This document shows positions 1-11,640 of a DNA stretch of 64,000 nucleotides, in pieces (position 1 is the first letter of the stretch; every line of letters begins with the position of its first letter). The notes under the pieces were generated by a model that was not told the DNA's origin, ran no database searches, and saw only the letters and a list, made by a program, of their open reading frames with translations. The stretch is from Aedes albopictus (Eukaryota; Arthropoda; Insecta; Diptera; Culicidae): contig NC_085137.1 of the NCBI RefSeq assembly GCF_035046485.1, positions 449,802,980 to 449,866,979 of the forward strand. The letters are read 5' to 3'. The position numbers and the translations under genes are program-made.

Positions 1-13
1 CGCCGGTTGTTAG

Positions 14-31
14 TAGGTAGGTAGGTAGGTA
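14..31. repeat. TAGG microsatellite
   Basis: A short run of TAGG units at the window edge. The rest of 32-709 has low-complexity GCTGG and GTGCG patches but no supportable gene; the open frames there lack any recognisable domain. Confidence 0.8.
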
Positions 32-709
32 TGTGATGTGGTATAGCACATGCCGTAATGGTCACAAATTGAGCAAATGCGGATTCGCGTACGGCACTTT
101 TTTGGCGACCGTGTTGCCTTTTGCTTGCATGTGGTTACGTATGACAGAATCGTGATGAATGCTGTGCTGGCTGACTGGCTGGCTGGTGCGGTGCGGTATG
201 ACGACGAGGGATTGTGAGTGAGAGAAAATGATGGGCTTGAGGGAGGTTTTGCATGTGCTGTCTGCTATTTGTTCATGGTTTTCAAATGCAATTTCCGCCA
301 TGGATAGGCGGCTAGTGGTTGGTTTAGGGAATTGAGAAGAATTCGAATGGCAATGTAACGATCGTGTTATGTGAATAGGATTTATGTTCACTAATTGGCA
401 AAATTGTTTGATCCACCACGGTTAACCAGAGGCTCACAAATATAAGTATTGGGAGTAGGTAATGTTTTATCTAAGGATTGATCAGATTTTTAATGTTATG
501 AGAACGACCCTTCATATGATTCTATCTAGCACATCAAAACACATTTGACACTTTGCAAAGTCGCTGTTGGAATTCAAAGAAACTGCAGTGTTCGTCGAAA
601 ATATTTGTGTTTTGATCACGTTTTTCTTCTCTCCTCATCTTGGCGTAAAGTCCCAACTGGGACAATCCACAGCCCCTATTGTCACAGCTGTAAAGATGTG
701 CGTATTCAG

Positions 710-769
710 CATTACCCAAGCTGAGAAGTAGGCTTTGTCTCAGTGGGGACGTAGCGGCAAGAAGAAGAC
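710..769 (+). mobile_element. Feilai-type SINE, 3' fragment
   Basis: Contains AGCTGAGAAGTAGGCTTTG followed by a block like CAGTGGGGACGTAGCGGCAAGAAGAAG. The same tail closes the longer copy at 28620-28905, so this is a 5'-truncated piece of the same tRNA-derived SINE. Confidence 0.75.
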
Positions 770-832
770 CCAATGACCATTCGGCCCAATGACCATTCGG
801 CCTAATGACCTTCGGCCGAATGGCCTGACACC
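770..832. repeat. degenerate ATTCGGCC 12-mer repeat
   Basis: Three to four imperfect units of CAATGACCATTCGGCC, ending in the partly palindromic CGGCCGAATGGCC and then TGACACC. The same repeat recurs at 50737-51095 and again ends in GGACACC, so both are ends of one dispersed family. Confidence 0.7.
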
Positions 833-1257
833 TTCTAAAACATTCTTCCGTCGGTGACGAGGGTGACTATTCACCAGCAAACCAGATCATCGGACAGTAA
901 TGTGCCTCCCGAAGGACCTCGTAAGCCGTTTCGTCAATTTACCATTGATACAGTGCATTTATTTATCCTCGCATGGGGTCGATGTGCGGGTGTTATCCGA
1001 GGTGCCATGGTGTTTCATTCAGTAGTAATGTTCCGTGATTCACGGAACTAGGGTTGGTCGAGGGTTTGGTTCCATCATGCATCGAAAAAAAAAACATGTT
1101 CAGGTGCCGGAAGAAAGTTCTCCAAGTTGAAAATATTAACCCGGAATCAGGAGCGCAATTCGGTGAATTGTGAGAACGGCGTTTAAGATGGCGGAGACAT
1201 AAGCTGATGCTGGAAAAAAAGAGTATTTTAATTTTAACTCATGGATGAAACACATTG

Positions 1258-1860
1258 TAGGGTAAAAGGGTATAATGCGCCCCACCGGGGCAAAACGCCC
1301 CTCTTCATTTTCTAGCGATTCAAGCGCTTTTCGCATGCGTGATTGATTAGAAATCTCAAATATTGAAGAATTATTGCCATTAAGCTGGTCCGTTAGTGGA
1401 TTGGTGCAGAAAAGCAATAAAAATATCAAAAAGTCTGAAATCGAGGCTTTTGGCGTAATATTTTACCTCTTGTGAGCTGACTTCATTGTAAACGAAGCTA
1501 GTTCTATTCGCTTGTGTTACTTTGCAACTTTTATGCAGTTAAACACTCGTTGAAAGATCCTCCTAGGATAAGCATGTGATGGAATTATCCCCTGGGACAG
1601 TTTTATCACGGGGCTGGACGTTTTTCTTTTGCTGGGGCGTATTGCCCCGTTTGTTTTGAAAAGGCAAAATTTGGAACGTTTTCGAAAAACGTTTCAAAGC
1701 TTCCATAGCCACCTCTCCAAAGGCAAAGTTCGCATGCAACACTTCACTAACTTTAGTAACAACGATTTGCAGTGAACAATAGATGGAATAAGGCGTTTGT
1801 TTCAGATATATTGCCATTTCTGCTTAGGGGGGGGGGGGCATATTATACCTGTTTACCCTA
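1258..1860. mobile_element. TA-flanked MITE, about 600 bp
   Basis: The left end GGGTAAAAGGGTATAATGCG (1260) and the right end (1858, read in reverse complement GGGTAAACAGGTATAATATG) form imperfect terminal inverted repeats of about 24 bp. Both are flanked by TA (1258-1259 and 1859-1860). GGGGCAAAACGCCCC and GGGGCGTATTGCCCCG recur just inside. No transposase frame is present. The TA duplication suggests a Tc1/mariner-type mover; that class call is inference. Confidence 0.8.
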
Positions 1861-2323
1861 TTTCAGTTAAGATTCCAGAATATGTATAATTTTGGTGAAA
1901 TTTGAAAATAGAAAATGTTTGGTACATTTTTTTTTTAAATAAAACTTATTTGTGAATAGAGAAAGAGAAAGTTCATTAAGATATATCTGAAAAATTACAG
2001 GCGGGTGCATTATATCTGTCCTCCTTATTTACTAGTTTTTTTTTCAACTTTGCTTTGTTTTCTCAAACGTGGCGGATTCTCAGAGGAAAGTAGAGTGAAG
2101 CTCTACAAATGCAACATAGGAAGAAATCACATACCAGCTTCCTGTATCCAAAGAATTACAGTAACCAAGAAGCATTTTCAGTTTTTATTTTTTACCTGGA
2201 ACCTATGTATTAGCTTTTAATGGCTTTTGTGATGACAATTCAAGTATATGAAACATTATATCAAAACAATTAAAAGAAATTTCAGTTTTTTTGCGACGGA
2301 TTTATAGATAGTTAGAGTTCCCT
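1861..2323. other. AT-rich spacer, no gene seen
   Basis: AT-rich sequence with homopolymer T runs. The open frame at 2005-2220 has a hydrophobic start but no splice context or domain, so it is not called. Confidence 0.6.
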
Positions 2324-2444
2324 TTAACCCTTTCGAAACGGAATTCTCACCTTTCAGGATGCTACCTCGCTGGTCTAGAACACGTTTGTAATGGTCGATT
2401 TTCACGGCTGGGTAAATACGACCCAACCGTCCCCAAAGGGTTAA
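2324..2444. mobile_element. TTAA-flanked mini-element (1 of 3)
   Basis: A 113-bp segment between two TTAA sites (2324-2327 and 2441-2444). Its ends are CCCTTTCGAAACGG and, in reverse complement, CCCTTTGGGGACGG. A TTAA target and CCC termini resemble piggyBac-type MITEs. The right half holds GGGTAAATACGACCC. Comparable elements lie at 35863 and 38764. Confidence 0.75.
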
Positions 2445-2963
2445 ATTGGTGTGAAGATCTGCAAAATATTTGCATTTAACATCCGACTAGCAAAGGTTTT
2501 GAAATCACCCTAGAATGTAAAGGCAAAGCATGACTGTGTTGCTTCAATAATTTTGCTTTGCAAGCAAATTAGCATGTCCGTTGCAACAATAAAATCATTT
2601 TAAATAGTAACGAAAGCTGAATTGCATCATAATTGCTACTCAGTGTAGTTAGACAGTATGGAAAAAACAGGAAATACTGTAGTGGTTGCAATGAACATAA
2701 ACACTGATTTGACAGTCTTAGGCTAATATTGGATTCGCTGTAATGGATTTCGGTACCAGAATGAGAAAGAGATCCGTCAGTGTATGTTTGCTTATAGTCA
2801 CGATATTTGTTGTTAAAAAGCTCAAGGATAGTCTGGTTAAGCTTCAATGTGTTTTCACCCGATCTTTAATGGTTTTATTTCAAGTTGTACAATTTGAACG
2901 CGGGACACGGGAATTTCGCAATAGACCAAGGAAAACCACATTACACTGTTTAAAACTCCCACT
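2445..2963. other. spacer, no gene seen
   Basis: Unique-looking AT-rich DNA. Overlapping open frames on both strands (2569-2970) show no domain and no consistent coding signal. Confidence 0.55.
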
Positions 2964-2991
2964 AGGGTAATTCGCCAATTGTTGAACGGTT

Positions 2992-3158
2992 CCCAAGCAA
3001 CACACATGTTATAATAGAGTTACGACAGCGCAAGTTTTGGTTGTATAGAAGTTTAATTTACGTAATTCTAACATTGTGTTGAAATAACGTAAAATAAACT
3101 TCTATACAACCAAAACTTGCGCTGTCGTAACTTTATTATAACATGTGTGTTACTTGGG
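2992..3158. mobile_element. hairpin MITE with CCCAAGYAACA ends
   Basis: A 167-bp near-perfect foldback with arms of about 67 nt (ACACACATGTTATAATAGAG and onward, mirrored at 3090-3158) around a short AT-rich loop. The termini CCCAAGCAACA/TGTTACTTGGG match those of the larger elements at 11717 and 35767, which suggests shared transposition machinery. Confidence 0.85.
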
Positions 3159-3744
3159 TTAGTACCGGCATTTTGGTTTTCTTTTGTTTTTCCGTGCATA
3201 ATTCCACTTTAGCTGAAACATATAGAGTGAACGTCTAGATCTACTTATCCCTTATACTGCCCATTGAATTTGTATTCCCTTAAATTCCATTTTCTAAGAA
3301 AAAATAGAACATTTGTATGGGAAGTCTGTAAGCCAAATATTGAACGCTTCCTTGAGCTAGCTCATCCTAATGTTGGACGGTTCTCGCCAATTGTTGAATG
3401 GTTGAAGCTTTGTTCGTAATTGATGACGAATAACCCGACATCAACCTATCATTCACCTGTTTTTATTTTGGCCACCAAACTCAACACAGACACGACAGTT
3501 ACCCGATGTGGGTCCAACAGTGGTTCCACATTTGATAAAAATTGACCCGACTTTGACCCGACATCCGATATTTTTTCACTCTGGCGTTTTTTTTTCGGGT
3601 TTTTCGTGTTTTGTGCCCAGCTAGTCCGAGCTAGTGACAATTCATTTGAATGACAAGGAATCGCGCATTTGACGAGAGCTCTAGTGGAATGAAATCGTTT
3701 TAAACATGACTAGATTTGATTAGAAGTGAAAACGACAGAAAAAA

Positions 3745-4025
3745 GTACGCCTTTAAAAGTCCCTGAAACTCTCTTGGAAACCCATGGGACCCACTCAACC
3801 CCCAAGGACACTCATGGAACGAACCTTAAATCCCTTGAAAACACGTGGGTTGCTCCTGAGCCTCATGGAACGCCTTGAAATACTCCTAGGACCCCCTTAA
3901 CACTCTGAATTCTTCTTGAACACCTCTGGAACGCTCTTGAAACCCATTGAAAACCTCTGGAATCTTTCTTAAGCCCACTGGAACACCCTTAGAACATCCA
4001 TGAAACGCCCTTGGAACCCCATGAA
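3745..4025. repeat. degenerate CCTTGGAACCC-type repeat
   Basis: Irregular repetition of phrases such as CTTGGAACCC, CATGGAACG and CTTGAAACCC. The same low-complexity grammar appears at 13150-14110 and 36890-37680. Open frames through it are by-products of the repeat. Confidence 0.7.
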
Positions 4026-4869
4026 ATGCACGGTTAGATAAAGTGAAAAAAATTCTAGCAGTCATGCTAACATCGTAGGTTATGCCAGTGTTCAACAATT
4101 GGGTTTTTAAATTTAGAAAAATGTATTATTTTTTCGATTTCAGACGAAAGAGCATCTTTTTCTGAGCCACTATGATTTTTTTCAGATTTTTAGAGCTTTA
4201 TTTTGGTGCCTAAAATCAATTTCAAAGAGATTTTTTGAAATCACCTTTTGACAGCTGAGCAACTGCTTGACAGCTCCGCCCAGTACAAAATGCGACGAGG
4301 GGTGTTCCGACAAATCGCTCCCATACAAAGTTCAAATTAATTTTTAAATAGGTTCCCGGGCACCAAAATTCATGAAAATTTGGATTTCGGCCCAGTTTGG
4401 CATGCAGATTCCGAATATGGAATTATCTCAACACCGCTAAAGAAGCCAATTGGATCATGGATGCATAATGATAGTGTGATAAGGAAAATATTTTTTCAAA
4501 TTAAATTACAATGAAAATGTGATTTAAAACAATGTTAGTTAATGACATCCTTCCAGTTCTTGTAACTATGGTGTGCCTTTGATATTTGTGGTCGATTTGC
4601 CCGCAAAGCGTATTTCGTAACAGCAATTTCTTAAAATAAATAATTGTGCAGTTTTCGTGTCATCAGCGGTACAAAATTTTCAATAAATTTTTTTGACGTA
4701 AAATATGTATAATTTTGTAACTTAATTAAAGCAATATCGTGACACACATGTATATGCATCTACATCATACGTTTACGTTGGATAAAAATTACTTAAGTAA
4801 GATTTATAATAAAATATTCAGAAACTGTTCAACATTTGGGTAGTGTTCAACAATTAGCGAATTACCCCA

Positions 4870-6623
4870 TATTCCGAAGCTAAAAACTCGTATTGTAGTT
4901 ACCTTTTCAAAATTGGGATACTTCGTTCTTCTTTACTTCCTCTTACTTTCTTACTCGCTAATCTGACCTTTTTTTTTGTTGGGGCCCCTCTGCTTCCCAT
5001 CAACCACTCACAAACACCTTGCTTGCTGACTGATGATAACCGCCAATGTTAGCCGATGGTACTTCAAGGTTTCTACCACGTCTGGCCACTTTTGCCTTCC
5101 CCATCGGGTCTAAGGGTTCTTGGCTTCTTTCGTATCCTAGCACATTGGTCGGGCTCCATACAAAGGGGCGGCCAAAACTCTCAAAAAACGAAATTGATAT
5201 TTTTAAACTTTATTTCACCTTATAACAAAGATAATGTATTGTTGTTTTATGATTCTTAATTAAAAGCATACCAGCTTTTGTATTTCAATGACATTTTCAC
5301 TGCCAAAGTGGCCTAAGTCATAAAATTGAATAATGAATTATTCGAAAAAAGTAAAATAATAATATTTTGAGAATGGAACATTTGTTTTATGTTATCCAGC
5401 AATTGACAGCTTGTTATTGGACTGTTTGAATGCACGTATGGTGCAAAATCAATATATCATAATTTTTTTCAAATTTTCATATATTGTACCTTAGGAATTT
5501 TGGTAATTTTTAAGTTTAAAAAATGGTTCTTGTCGTCACGTGTCGCCGCAATTTCGAATAGTACATCTTAAACATCATGCTTAGGGCTGCATGAAAACGC
5601 TTAAAGATTTTGCAGAAATTTGCAGTTTTTCAAATTAGAGCTATTTAAAAAAAGTCATGTTTTTCATATATTTTACGGTATTTTTCCATTTTTGACTGAA
5701 ATAAAATTTATGTTCCCATATTTTTCACACGTTTTGAACAAACTTGACTGGATTTGATCGAAAGATGAACATTTAATCAAATTCAAATTGATTTTCCAAC
5801 AAAAAAACGCAAAAAATTGGGGTTCACTGATTTTTATCGTTTTTGAAATTATTGAATTTACGTAATTTTTGAATACCCCTTTTTAAACACTAAAAATACT
5901 ATATAACATATCTAGACAACCTAAAACTTCGATTAAACACATAAAAAGAGTTTTGGCCGAACTTTATCTTTTTCCGACCATTGTGCCTAGGCTACCGATT
6001 GAGATATTGGTGTTCAGCCAATATCGATGCCGGAATGTGCCTAGATTGGGATAGGACTTCATAGGGCGGTAAAATAAATTCATTGGTTTTTATAGCGATA
6101 CGATGGGGTCCTGTGGTAAATGAAACGATACCTATTTCAAACCACGGTAATAGAAAATAGTGGTTCATTAGGCTGCGGCTAATTTTTCAAAAGTTGTTGA
6201 AACCTGGAATTCGTAAGCTCTTTTGGATTCAAAAGACACAAAAAGAGAAACCTCTGAGTTTACGCCAAAAATATTGAGATTTTAAAAAATCGTTTCAAAA
6301 CAGATAAATACCAAAAACCGTTCAAAAACACGTATTTTATTTGAAAAATCAAATTTTTGGCAACATTTTAATTGTTTTCATGCTTAGTTTCGGGCTCAAA
6401 GTGAAAAATGTATACTCAATAATCATATGGAAGCCTTAAACTTCAGTTTTTTGAGTGTGCTGAATCAAAATATATTTTCATGTTCGAAATGCAAGGAAAA
6501 AAAATCCTCCAATGTGTTCCATGTCCCTAAATATGATGCTAAGTATCTGGTTTGGAGTAAACAATTGCAAAAACGTCAAAAACTCCAATTTTGCATGAAA
6601 AAATCAAGTTTTAAGGCATGTTT
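4870..6623. other. AT-rich stretch, no gene seen
   Basis: Strongly AT-rich sequence with poly-A/T tracts, low in guanine and cytosine. The open frame at 5056-5259 has no domain. I see no exon-like island with splice sites. Confidence 0.6.
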
Positions 6624-6799
6624 GGGGCTGTCCATAAACCACGTGGTTATTTTTTTGGGACTTCTCGACCACCCCCCCCCCCCCCCCCCGTGGTCATTAG
6701 TCCATACAAATTTTTTTATTCGTCCATACAAAATGCTCATCGGCCGAACCCCCCCCCCCCCCCCCCCCCCTCATGACCACGTGGTTTATGGACAGCCCC
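6624..6799. mobile_element. CCACGTGG MITE (copy 1)
   Basis: A 176-bp element whose ends GGGGCTGTCCATAAACCACG and CGTGGTTTATGGACAGCCCC are exact inverted repeats. The interior holds two long C-runs and GTCCATACAAA in both orientations. It is flanked by TTT on both sides. It matches copy 2 at 16488-16650. The apparent polyproline frame across it is only the C-run translated. Confidence 0.9.
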
Positions 6800-8770
6800 T
6801 TTTGGCTGTTTTTGGTGAAAAGTATCATGAAAATGACTACATCGATGAAAAGTTTGTTAGGGACAAAGATAGGCAACAAAAATATCTACAAAAGCAAGCT
6901 TAAAAATTCAAAATCGGTCAAACGGTTGAAAAGTTATAGGACTCTGAAGTTAATTTTTTTTGTTAAAAAAGAAAAAAATAAGTTAAATCTTCAAAAACTC
7001 ATGTTCACTTCGGAAAAAAAAAATTTTTCACGAGTTTATTCGAAATTTAATTTGTGAGAAATTCATAAAAAATGATTGACGCGATCACCAAGGCAATCTT
7101 TGATTATTTCATTCGCAAAATCATGAAACATTTCAAATGAGCAGAAAATCATGGCTTACACAGCAATTTAATCTGTTTAGTAGTACCCCTGATACCTTTT
7201 TCAAAATTTAAAAACCCAATTGGAGCCCATATATTCTGGATCAATTTCATCTCCAACAGTTAAAACAACCATCTAATGACCGTAAATGAAGTTCATCAGC
7301 TGCATTTTTTGCAATTATCCCACAATCGCAACTTCACTATCTCACACATTCGCTCGTTTTCTCATCGTTCTCACCTACTCATCGTCATCGAGTGTAAAGC
7401 TGACCAACGACGGGCAGCCAAGAAGAGGCATACCTCAGGGTACACTCGAGTGAGTGACTGCAATACCAACCGGGACTGATCTTCTCTCTCTGGAAAGGTT
7501 CCCGTAGTAATTTGTAAGTCAACTCGGGGCTAATGGTTTTGCGCCTTATTCTTAGATCTATCGATGCACATTACGTCGTTAACGCTGAAGTAATATAGAT
7601 CACCCTTTCCAGAGGCGTTCCATAAATTAACACTTCCACGCGTCATGAGAGACCCAGTGGCATATAGCTACGTCATTTAGCAATATCAACACACTTGGAC
7701 AAATCAGCTGATTGCAGCACACATAGTATCCAAAACAAGGAAATTACTTCTGATACTGAACGAGCATTGTTGCAGCTCAGTCATTCCGGCCTCAAAAACC
7801 AGCCAGTTGAGCATTTTCCTCGGTCCAGTCAGTCGTCGTTGGTCCAGCCCATCCAGCGTGATCGTGAACTTGATAGGGCTTTCGAAGTTTGAAATTACAT
7901 TCCGGAAAACCGGCGTCCAGACAATTGCGATTTGTTCTCTCGTTTTTGAGTGCTACTGCTAACGATCCCAAGCACCGGACCGAGGCGACCTCATCTTCTC
8001 CGTGTATGACATCAAATTGGCGGAAAATGTCCATAAATTTTAACGTACTTATCTCCGGGTCGGCTCCCGCCCGTCGCGGTTCACTCACGTGTCATTGACC
8101 AAGACCTGTACGAGTGTGTATATGTACCTACGACGAGATATGTTGATGGTTCCCGCCGGGGCAGTTGAAATTGAATATTTATCCACGTCGTTCTCACTGA
8201 TCGCCAAACGGAATGGGGCAGAGGTGGTGTTTCCAAGTCGTTTGTTGCCGTGTATGAAATACAATTTTCCTAACGACATCTTAAATGACGAAAATACAAA
8301 ACACTCCGGCAGGAAGCGATTACCGGATAACTGATTGCGACAATGGAAAACGGGTTTTGATATGCAAACATATTCGTGGATTGTTGGGGGGGAGGACAGT
8401 GTTCTCATGAACGACAACATATCTACCGTAGATGACGGAAGACGTTGAAGATGGTTGAAGACTGGGAGCAGAACAATGATGATATGTACTTATAAGAAGA
8501 TTAGAAAAGGCATTTTTTGCCCATATGTGGAAACAGGTACTTTATTATTTATGGGCGTCTGAGGCTGAATGCTATTTTGTTGCTTCTAGCTCAGCTGGAC
8601 TACGGGAGCTACGCTCATTAGCGTTTTGATATCAGGTATCATAACGTCGGATCAGGTGACACAATTGTCTTTCAATGGAATTCGTTTTTGCCACAATCGT
8701 TTATAGTTGAATTTTAAAATGCGAAACGACTGAAATTTTAATAGTGATGTGGAAGACCTGTTACCTTCCA
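6800..8770. other. spacer with a less repetitive block, no gene called
   Basis: 6800-7260 is AT-rich. 7260-8450 is more balanced in base composition and shows no repeat I recognise. A TCAGTCGTCG initiator-like motif occurs near 7826-7838. Short open frames on both strands (plus 7889-8098 and 8089-8334; minus 7792-8088 and 8085-8420) have no domain. It could hold an untranslated first exon or a promoter, but nothing in the sequence proves it. Confidence 0.45.
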
Positions 8771-9829
8771 TACACAGTTATGGATCACACACAGTTACGG
8801 ATCACTTTGATGTTTAAAGTCGAATATCTTGCTAATTCGGCACGAAATTCATTTTTGTAGCATGATCCCATTTATTTTCTGAGATAAAAAGTCATTTACA
8901 AGAGTTCAATCTAAAAATAAAATGTATTTTAATGCAACGATAGTGTTGTCCTCTCACATCTGCCAGTAAACAGCCGAATTCCATAAGAAGCTACTCCTGC
9001 AGCGGTAAGCTCTAAAAGTGCCGAAATCCATCAATTTTGATATAAAAATCGCTCGTACACGTTGGATAAGATATGTATGTATCTGTTAAAAGAAGTTTTG
9101 TTTTATTCTGGGATTGAAATACTAAAATAATATGACTTTCAACAGTGATTCATAATGTGACCCAAAAACTGATCGTTTGACGCTATTATGGATCACTTTA
9201 AACAAATATAGTTTTTTGTTCCACTTAACGCTCTTGATACAATATTTTTACCTTAAAGTATCAAAAGTATCATTAAAAAACATGTAACCTTGAAAACCAG
9301 GTGTCTTGAAACACAGAGTTGTAATAATAACACTTATAATGGAGAGCATCACTGAACCGTAATGGTGCACCTCTATTGAATTAAATGGATTCGGGACATT
9401 TTTTTGTTTTCTCTTTATTTCTGTTGTAAAATCGGGTACTCCATCAGTAAAATAATAAATATACTGCGTAGTTTAGCCTTACAAACGCGAATTTATTAAT
9501 AGACTTGGAATTTTGAGTAATTTTGCACTGATCCATAATATGTGGGACTCTGTGAAGCTGATCCATAATAGGGCATTTTGTAAACAGTGAAATATTCCTG
9601 TTCCGGTCGCCAGCAAGCAGCCGGGATGTTTTAGGACACCGCACCAGCAGAAGAGCATGTCTCATGCTGAGGGCTCAAAAACTGCTCCACAAGCCACAAC
9701 TATCTCCCCCTCACTAAGCACTGAAGCACACTGAAGGTTTAAACAATCAAGGTGTATCCGCTTATAGAATGTCAATTCTCAATAAGAATAATCGAAACCC
9801 TTTTTTTATTAATAATTTACCAGACTTGG

Positions 9830-10062
9830 CAAGAGATCAGCCGAATACATATTATTGTATGCATTGTTGTATTGTTCTCGATTTATTGTATGCAATTTAT
9901 ATAGGTAGACAGGGGAACAATAATGTATTTTGAAATATGAATAGGATAGCGGGTATATATACGGCACAGAATTGTATTTGAATTCAGTTTGGAAAATAAA
10001 CCGTCTAAGTAAAGTACCTCACTCGCGTTCCTTGTATCCGTCTCGAAACAGCCTCTCCAATT
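9830..10062 (+). mobile_element. LTR-like block (possible solo LTR)
   Basis: The segment carries TATATATA at 9954-9961, an arthropod initiator TCAGT with its A at 9986 (32 nt downstream) and AATAAA at 9995-10000. It is followed by a GT/TC-rich stretch ending near CTCGAAACA. Promoter, initiator and poly(A) signal within 50 nt is the layout of an LTR R region. No internal retroelement sequence or clear target duplication was found, so the ends are approximate. Confidence 0.5.
9954..9990 (+). promoter_or_regulatory. TATA box plus initiator at canonical spacing
   Basis: TATATATA (9954-9961) and TCAGT (9984-9988) put the start adenine 32 nt after the first T of the TATA box, the usual RNA polymerase II spacing. 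No coding sequence follows; it most likely belonged to the LTR-like block around it. Confidence 0.55.
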
Positions 10063-10599
10063 CCTTTTTTACGCGGAAATGACTTGCGATTATACTTCAA
10101 ATGGATCGGTAATGAAAAGTTCGAATCAAAACATAGCCAACGGTGCTTTCAAAGTCGTAGTTTTCGTTTTATTTTATTTTTAATTGAATTTAGAAGGTCA
10201 AAAATACCACTAAGTGATCCATGACTGTGTACCCACGGTATTTGTCTGAAAGCTACATTCAAAATCGCAAATTTCATGTTTCCCGAGTACAGGTTGTTAT
10301 CTCGGTAACCGTCTTGGTAGCTACAGTCTGGCCTAAGGCTAGTTCCAAGCGTATAGTCGAGATGTGTGTATGTATGCTGGTTCTCGACAATATTCCTCCA
10401 ATCCACAACCAAAAGTAGCAAGCGCATTTCGGTAGTTCACGAAGACACCAACGTCTACGTTTTTCAGCAGCTCCTCCTTTCGATAATCACACTACGTGAA
10501 AAATTCAGCTTCAATTCATTTCAGATTACTAACGGTGTACGAATGGATTCCATGGAAACATTTTGGACACAAACCTTAATGGAATCTTCGGTGTAGTGT

Positions 10600-10862
10600 C
10601 CGGCGGAATCACAGAAGGAATCCTTAGAGTACTTCCAAGAGAAACCCCTGGACATCTCTTGGGTGAAAACTATGGATTTATCACGAGAGGAACCCTTGAA
10701 GCATTCCTTTGAGCAATCCTGGTAGGAGTCTCTAGAGGAATTTCTAGACCCATCCTACAGTGAAGATTCAGTGGAGGCATATCCAGTGAAAGCTTCCCTA
10801 TAAAAAGTGCCTAGACGAATTTGGAAAAGCTTTGGACGAAATCCTGGATGAATCCAACCCAA
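10600..10862. repeat. degenerate GGAATCC/GGAATTTC repeat
   Basis: Loose repetition of AGGAATCCTT, GAGGAATTTCTAG and GACGAATTTGG phrases without fixed period. The same grammar occurs at 32270-33115. Confidence 0.6.
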
Positions 10863-10869
10863 CACCAGA

Positions 10870-11345
10870 AAACCATGTTCGATCGTAATTTACCATAACA
10901 CGTTTCTTCACTGAATCGTACGCCGTCTTGAAATCAATAAACAGATCATTTACAACTGATCCATTGTTGATCGTCCCTAACGAAAACGTGCATGATATTC
11001 GCCGGAAGACTCCTCAATCGTCCTCAACCTGTTAAATAAAACTCCAGACAAAATTTGTACGCTGAATTGAGAAGTGTTATTACTCTGTAGTTCGCGCCCT
11101 CCAGTCGCTATGGATGGCAAATGACACCATATAACCAACTAGAAGGAAGTTTTTCCTTTTCCCATTTCTTCTGTATAATACTACATATGTAAGAGTTGAT
11201 GCAGCTGATCGGTACCGTGCTTGAGAAGCTCGGCCGGGATTTTGGTCTATGGATAAACTCCCACAGAGTGTTGAGATCATAGCTCTCGTTGATCTCACAT
11301 ATCCGCTAGCTCAGCTTCTGGTAATATTCTGCTACCGTACCATGT
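10870..11345 (-). pseudogene. LINE reverse-transcriptase fragment, RTE-like
   Basis: Read on the minus strand with shifting frame, this gives WEKEKLPSSWLYGVIC, then ANYRVITLLNSAYKFCLEF, then LFIDFKTAYDS-like residues. These are blocks of the fingers and motif A of endonuclease/RT-type non-LTR elements, in the right order. Stops and frameshifts separate them. The catalytic FADD block and the endonuclease are absent, so it is a dead fragment. The RTE assignment rests on these motifs only. Confidence 0.7.
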
Positions 11346-11423
11346 TCTGAAAAACGCTGAATGTTGGAACACATTGATAGCAGTTTCCTATAGTCCGACA
11401 CTATAGGGTGCGAACAAATGTGG

Positions 11424-11640
11424 GCTTCGTGGCCGTGCGGCTAGAGGCGTCAGTCATCTTCTTAAGCCTCGGAGTGTGGGCTCGATTCCCGCTCCAGTCG
11501 GGGAAAACTTTTCGTCAATCGGAAAAATTTTCACTGGGCCGCTGGGTGTTATATGTGTTGTCCGGTTGTCTAATGTTAGTGCTAGTTCGGTCTGTACAAC
11601 CTTTGGTTGAAGACGGTGTAGTCGTAGTGGATTTTTTTTA
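11424..11640 (+). mobile_element. tRNA-derived SINE (copy 1)
   Basis: Begins GTGGGCTTCGTGGCCGTGCGG (box A region) and carries GGCTCGATTCCCGCTCC (box B region), then a body shared with the copy at 51184-51405, including AACTTTTCGTCAA and TGGGTGTTATATGTGTTGTCC. Both pol III boxes have substitutions compared with that copy, so this one is probably not transcribed. Confidence 0.85.

Larger units (their letters stand above)
2964..4869. mobile_element. inverted-repeat element with GGGTAATTCGC termini
   Basis: The left end GGGTAATTCGCCAATTGTTGAAC (2965) and the right end (about 4868, reverse complement GGGTAATTCGCTAATTGTTGAAC) match at 22 of 23 bases. The motif GTTGAACGGTT recurs inside (about 3345-3400). 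It encloses the hairpin at 2992-3158 and a degenerate repeat. No transposase is seen. Its interval crosses the inverted pair at 4096-7222, so one of the two is not an intact element. Confidence 0.6.
4096..7222. repeat. inverted pair of CAATTGGGTTTTTAAATTT ends
   Basis: CAATTGGGTTTTTAAATTTAG (4096) is mirrored at 7197-7222 (reverse complement CAATTGGGTTTTTAAATTTTG), and similarity continues for about 10 further bases. It could be the terminal repeats of a 3.1 kb element or two separate copies of one end in opposite orientation. The overlap with 2964-4869 favours the second. Confidence 0.5.
8771..10231. mobile_element. TA-flanked inverted-repeat element, ATGGATCAC termini
   Basis: The left end CACAGTTATGGATCAC (8773) and right end GTGATCCATGACTGTG (to 10229) are inverted repeats next to TA (8771-8772 and 10230-10231). 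Internal GATCCATAATA-type motifs recur near 9185, 9530 and 9560. No transposase frame is visible. A separate LTR-like block (about 9830-10062) lies inside the right half. Total length is 1457 bp. Confidence 0.7.

Noticed and set aside
6427..6903. 158-residue frame with polyproline tracts, suggesting a proline-rich protein
   Set aside because: The proline runs are the C-runs of the CCACGTGG MITE at 6624-6799; the rest is AT-rich text without a domain.
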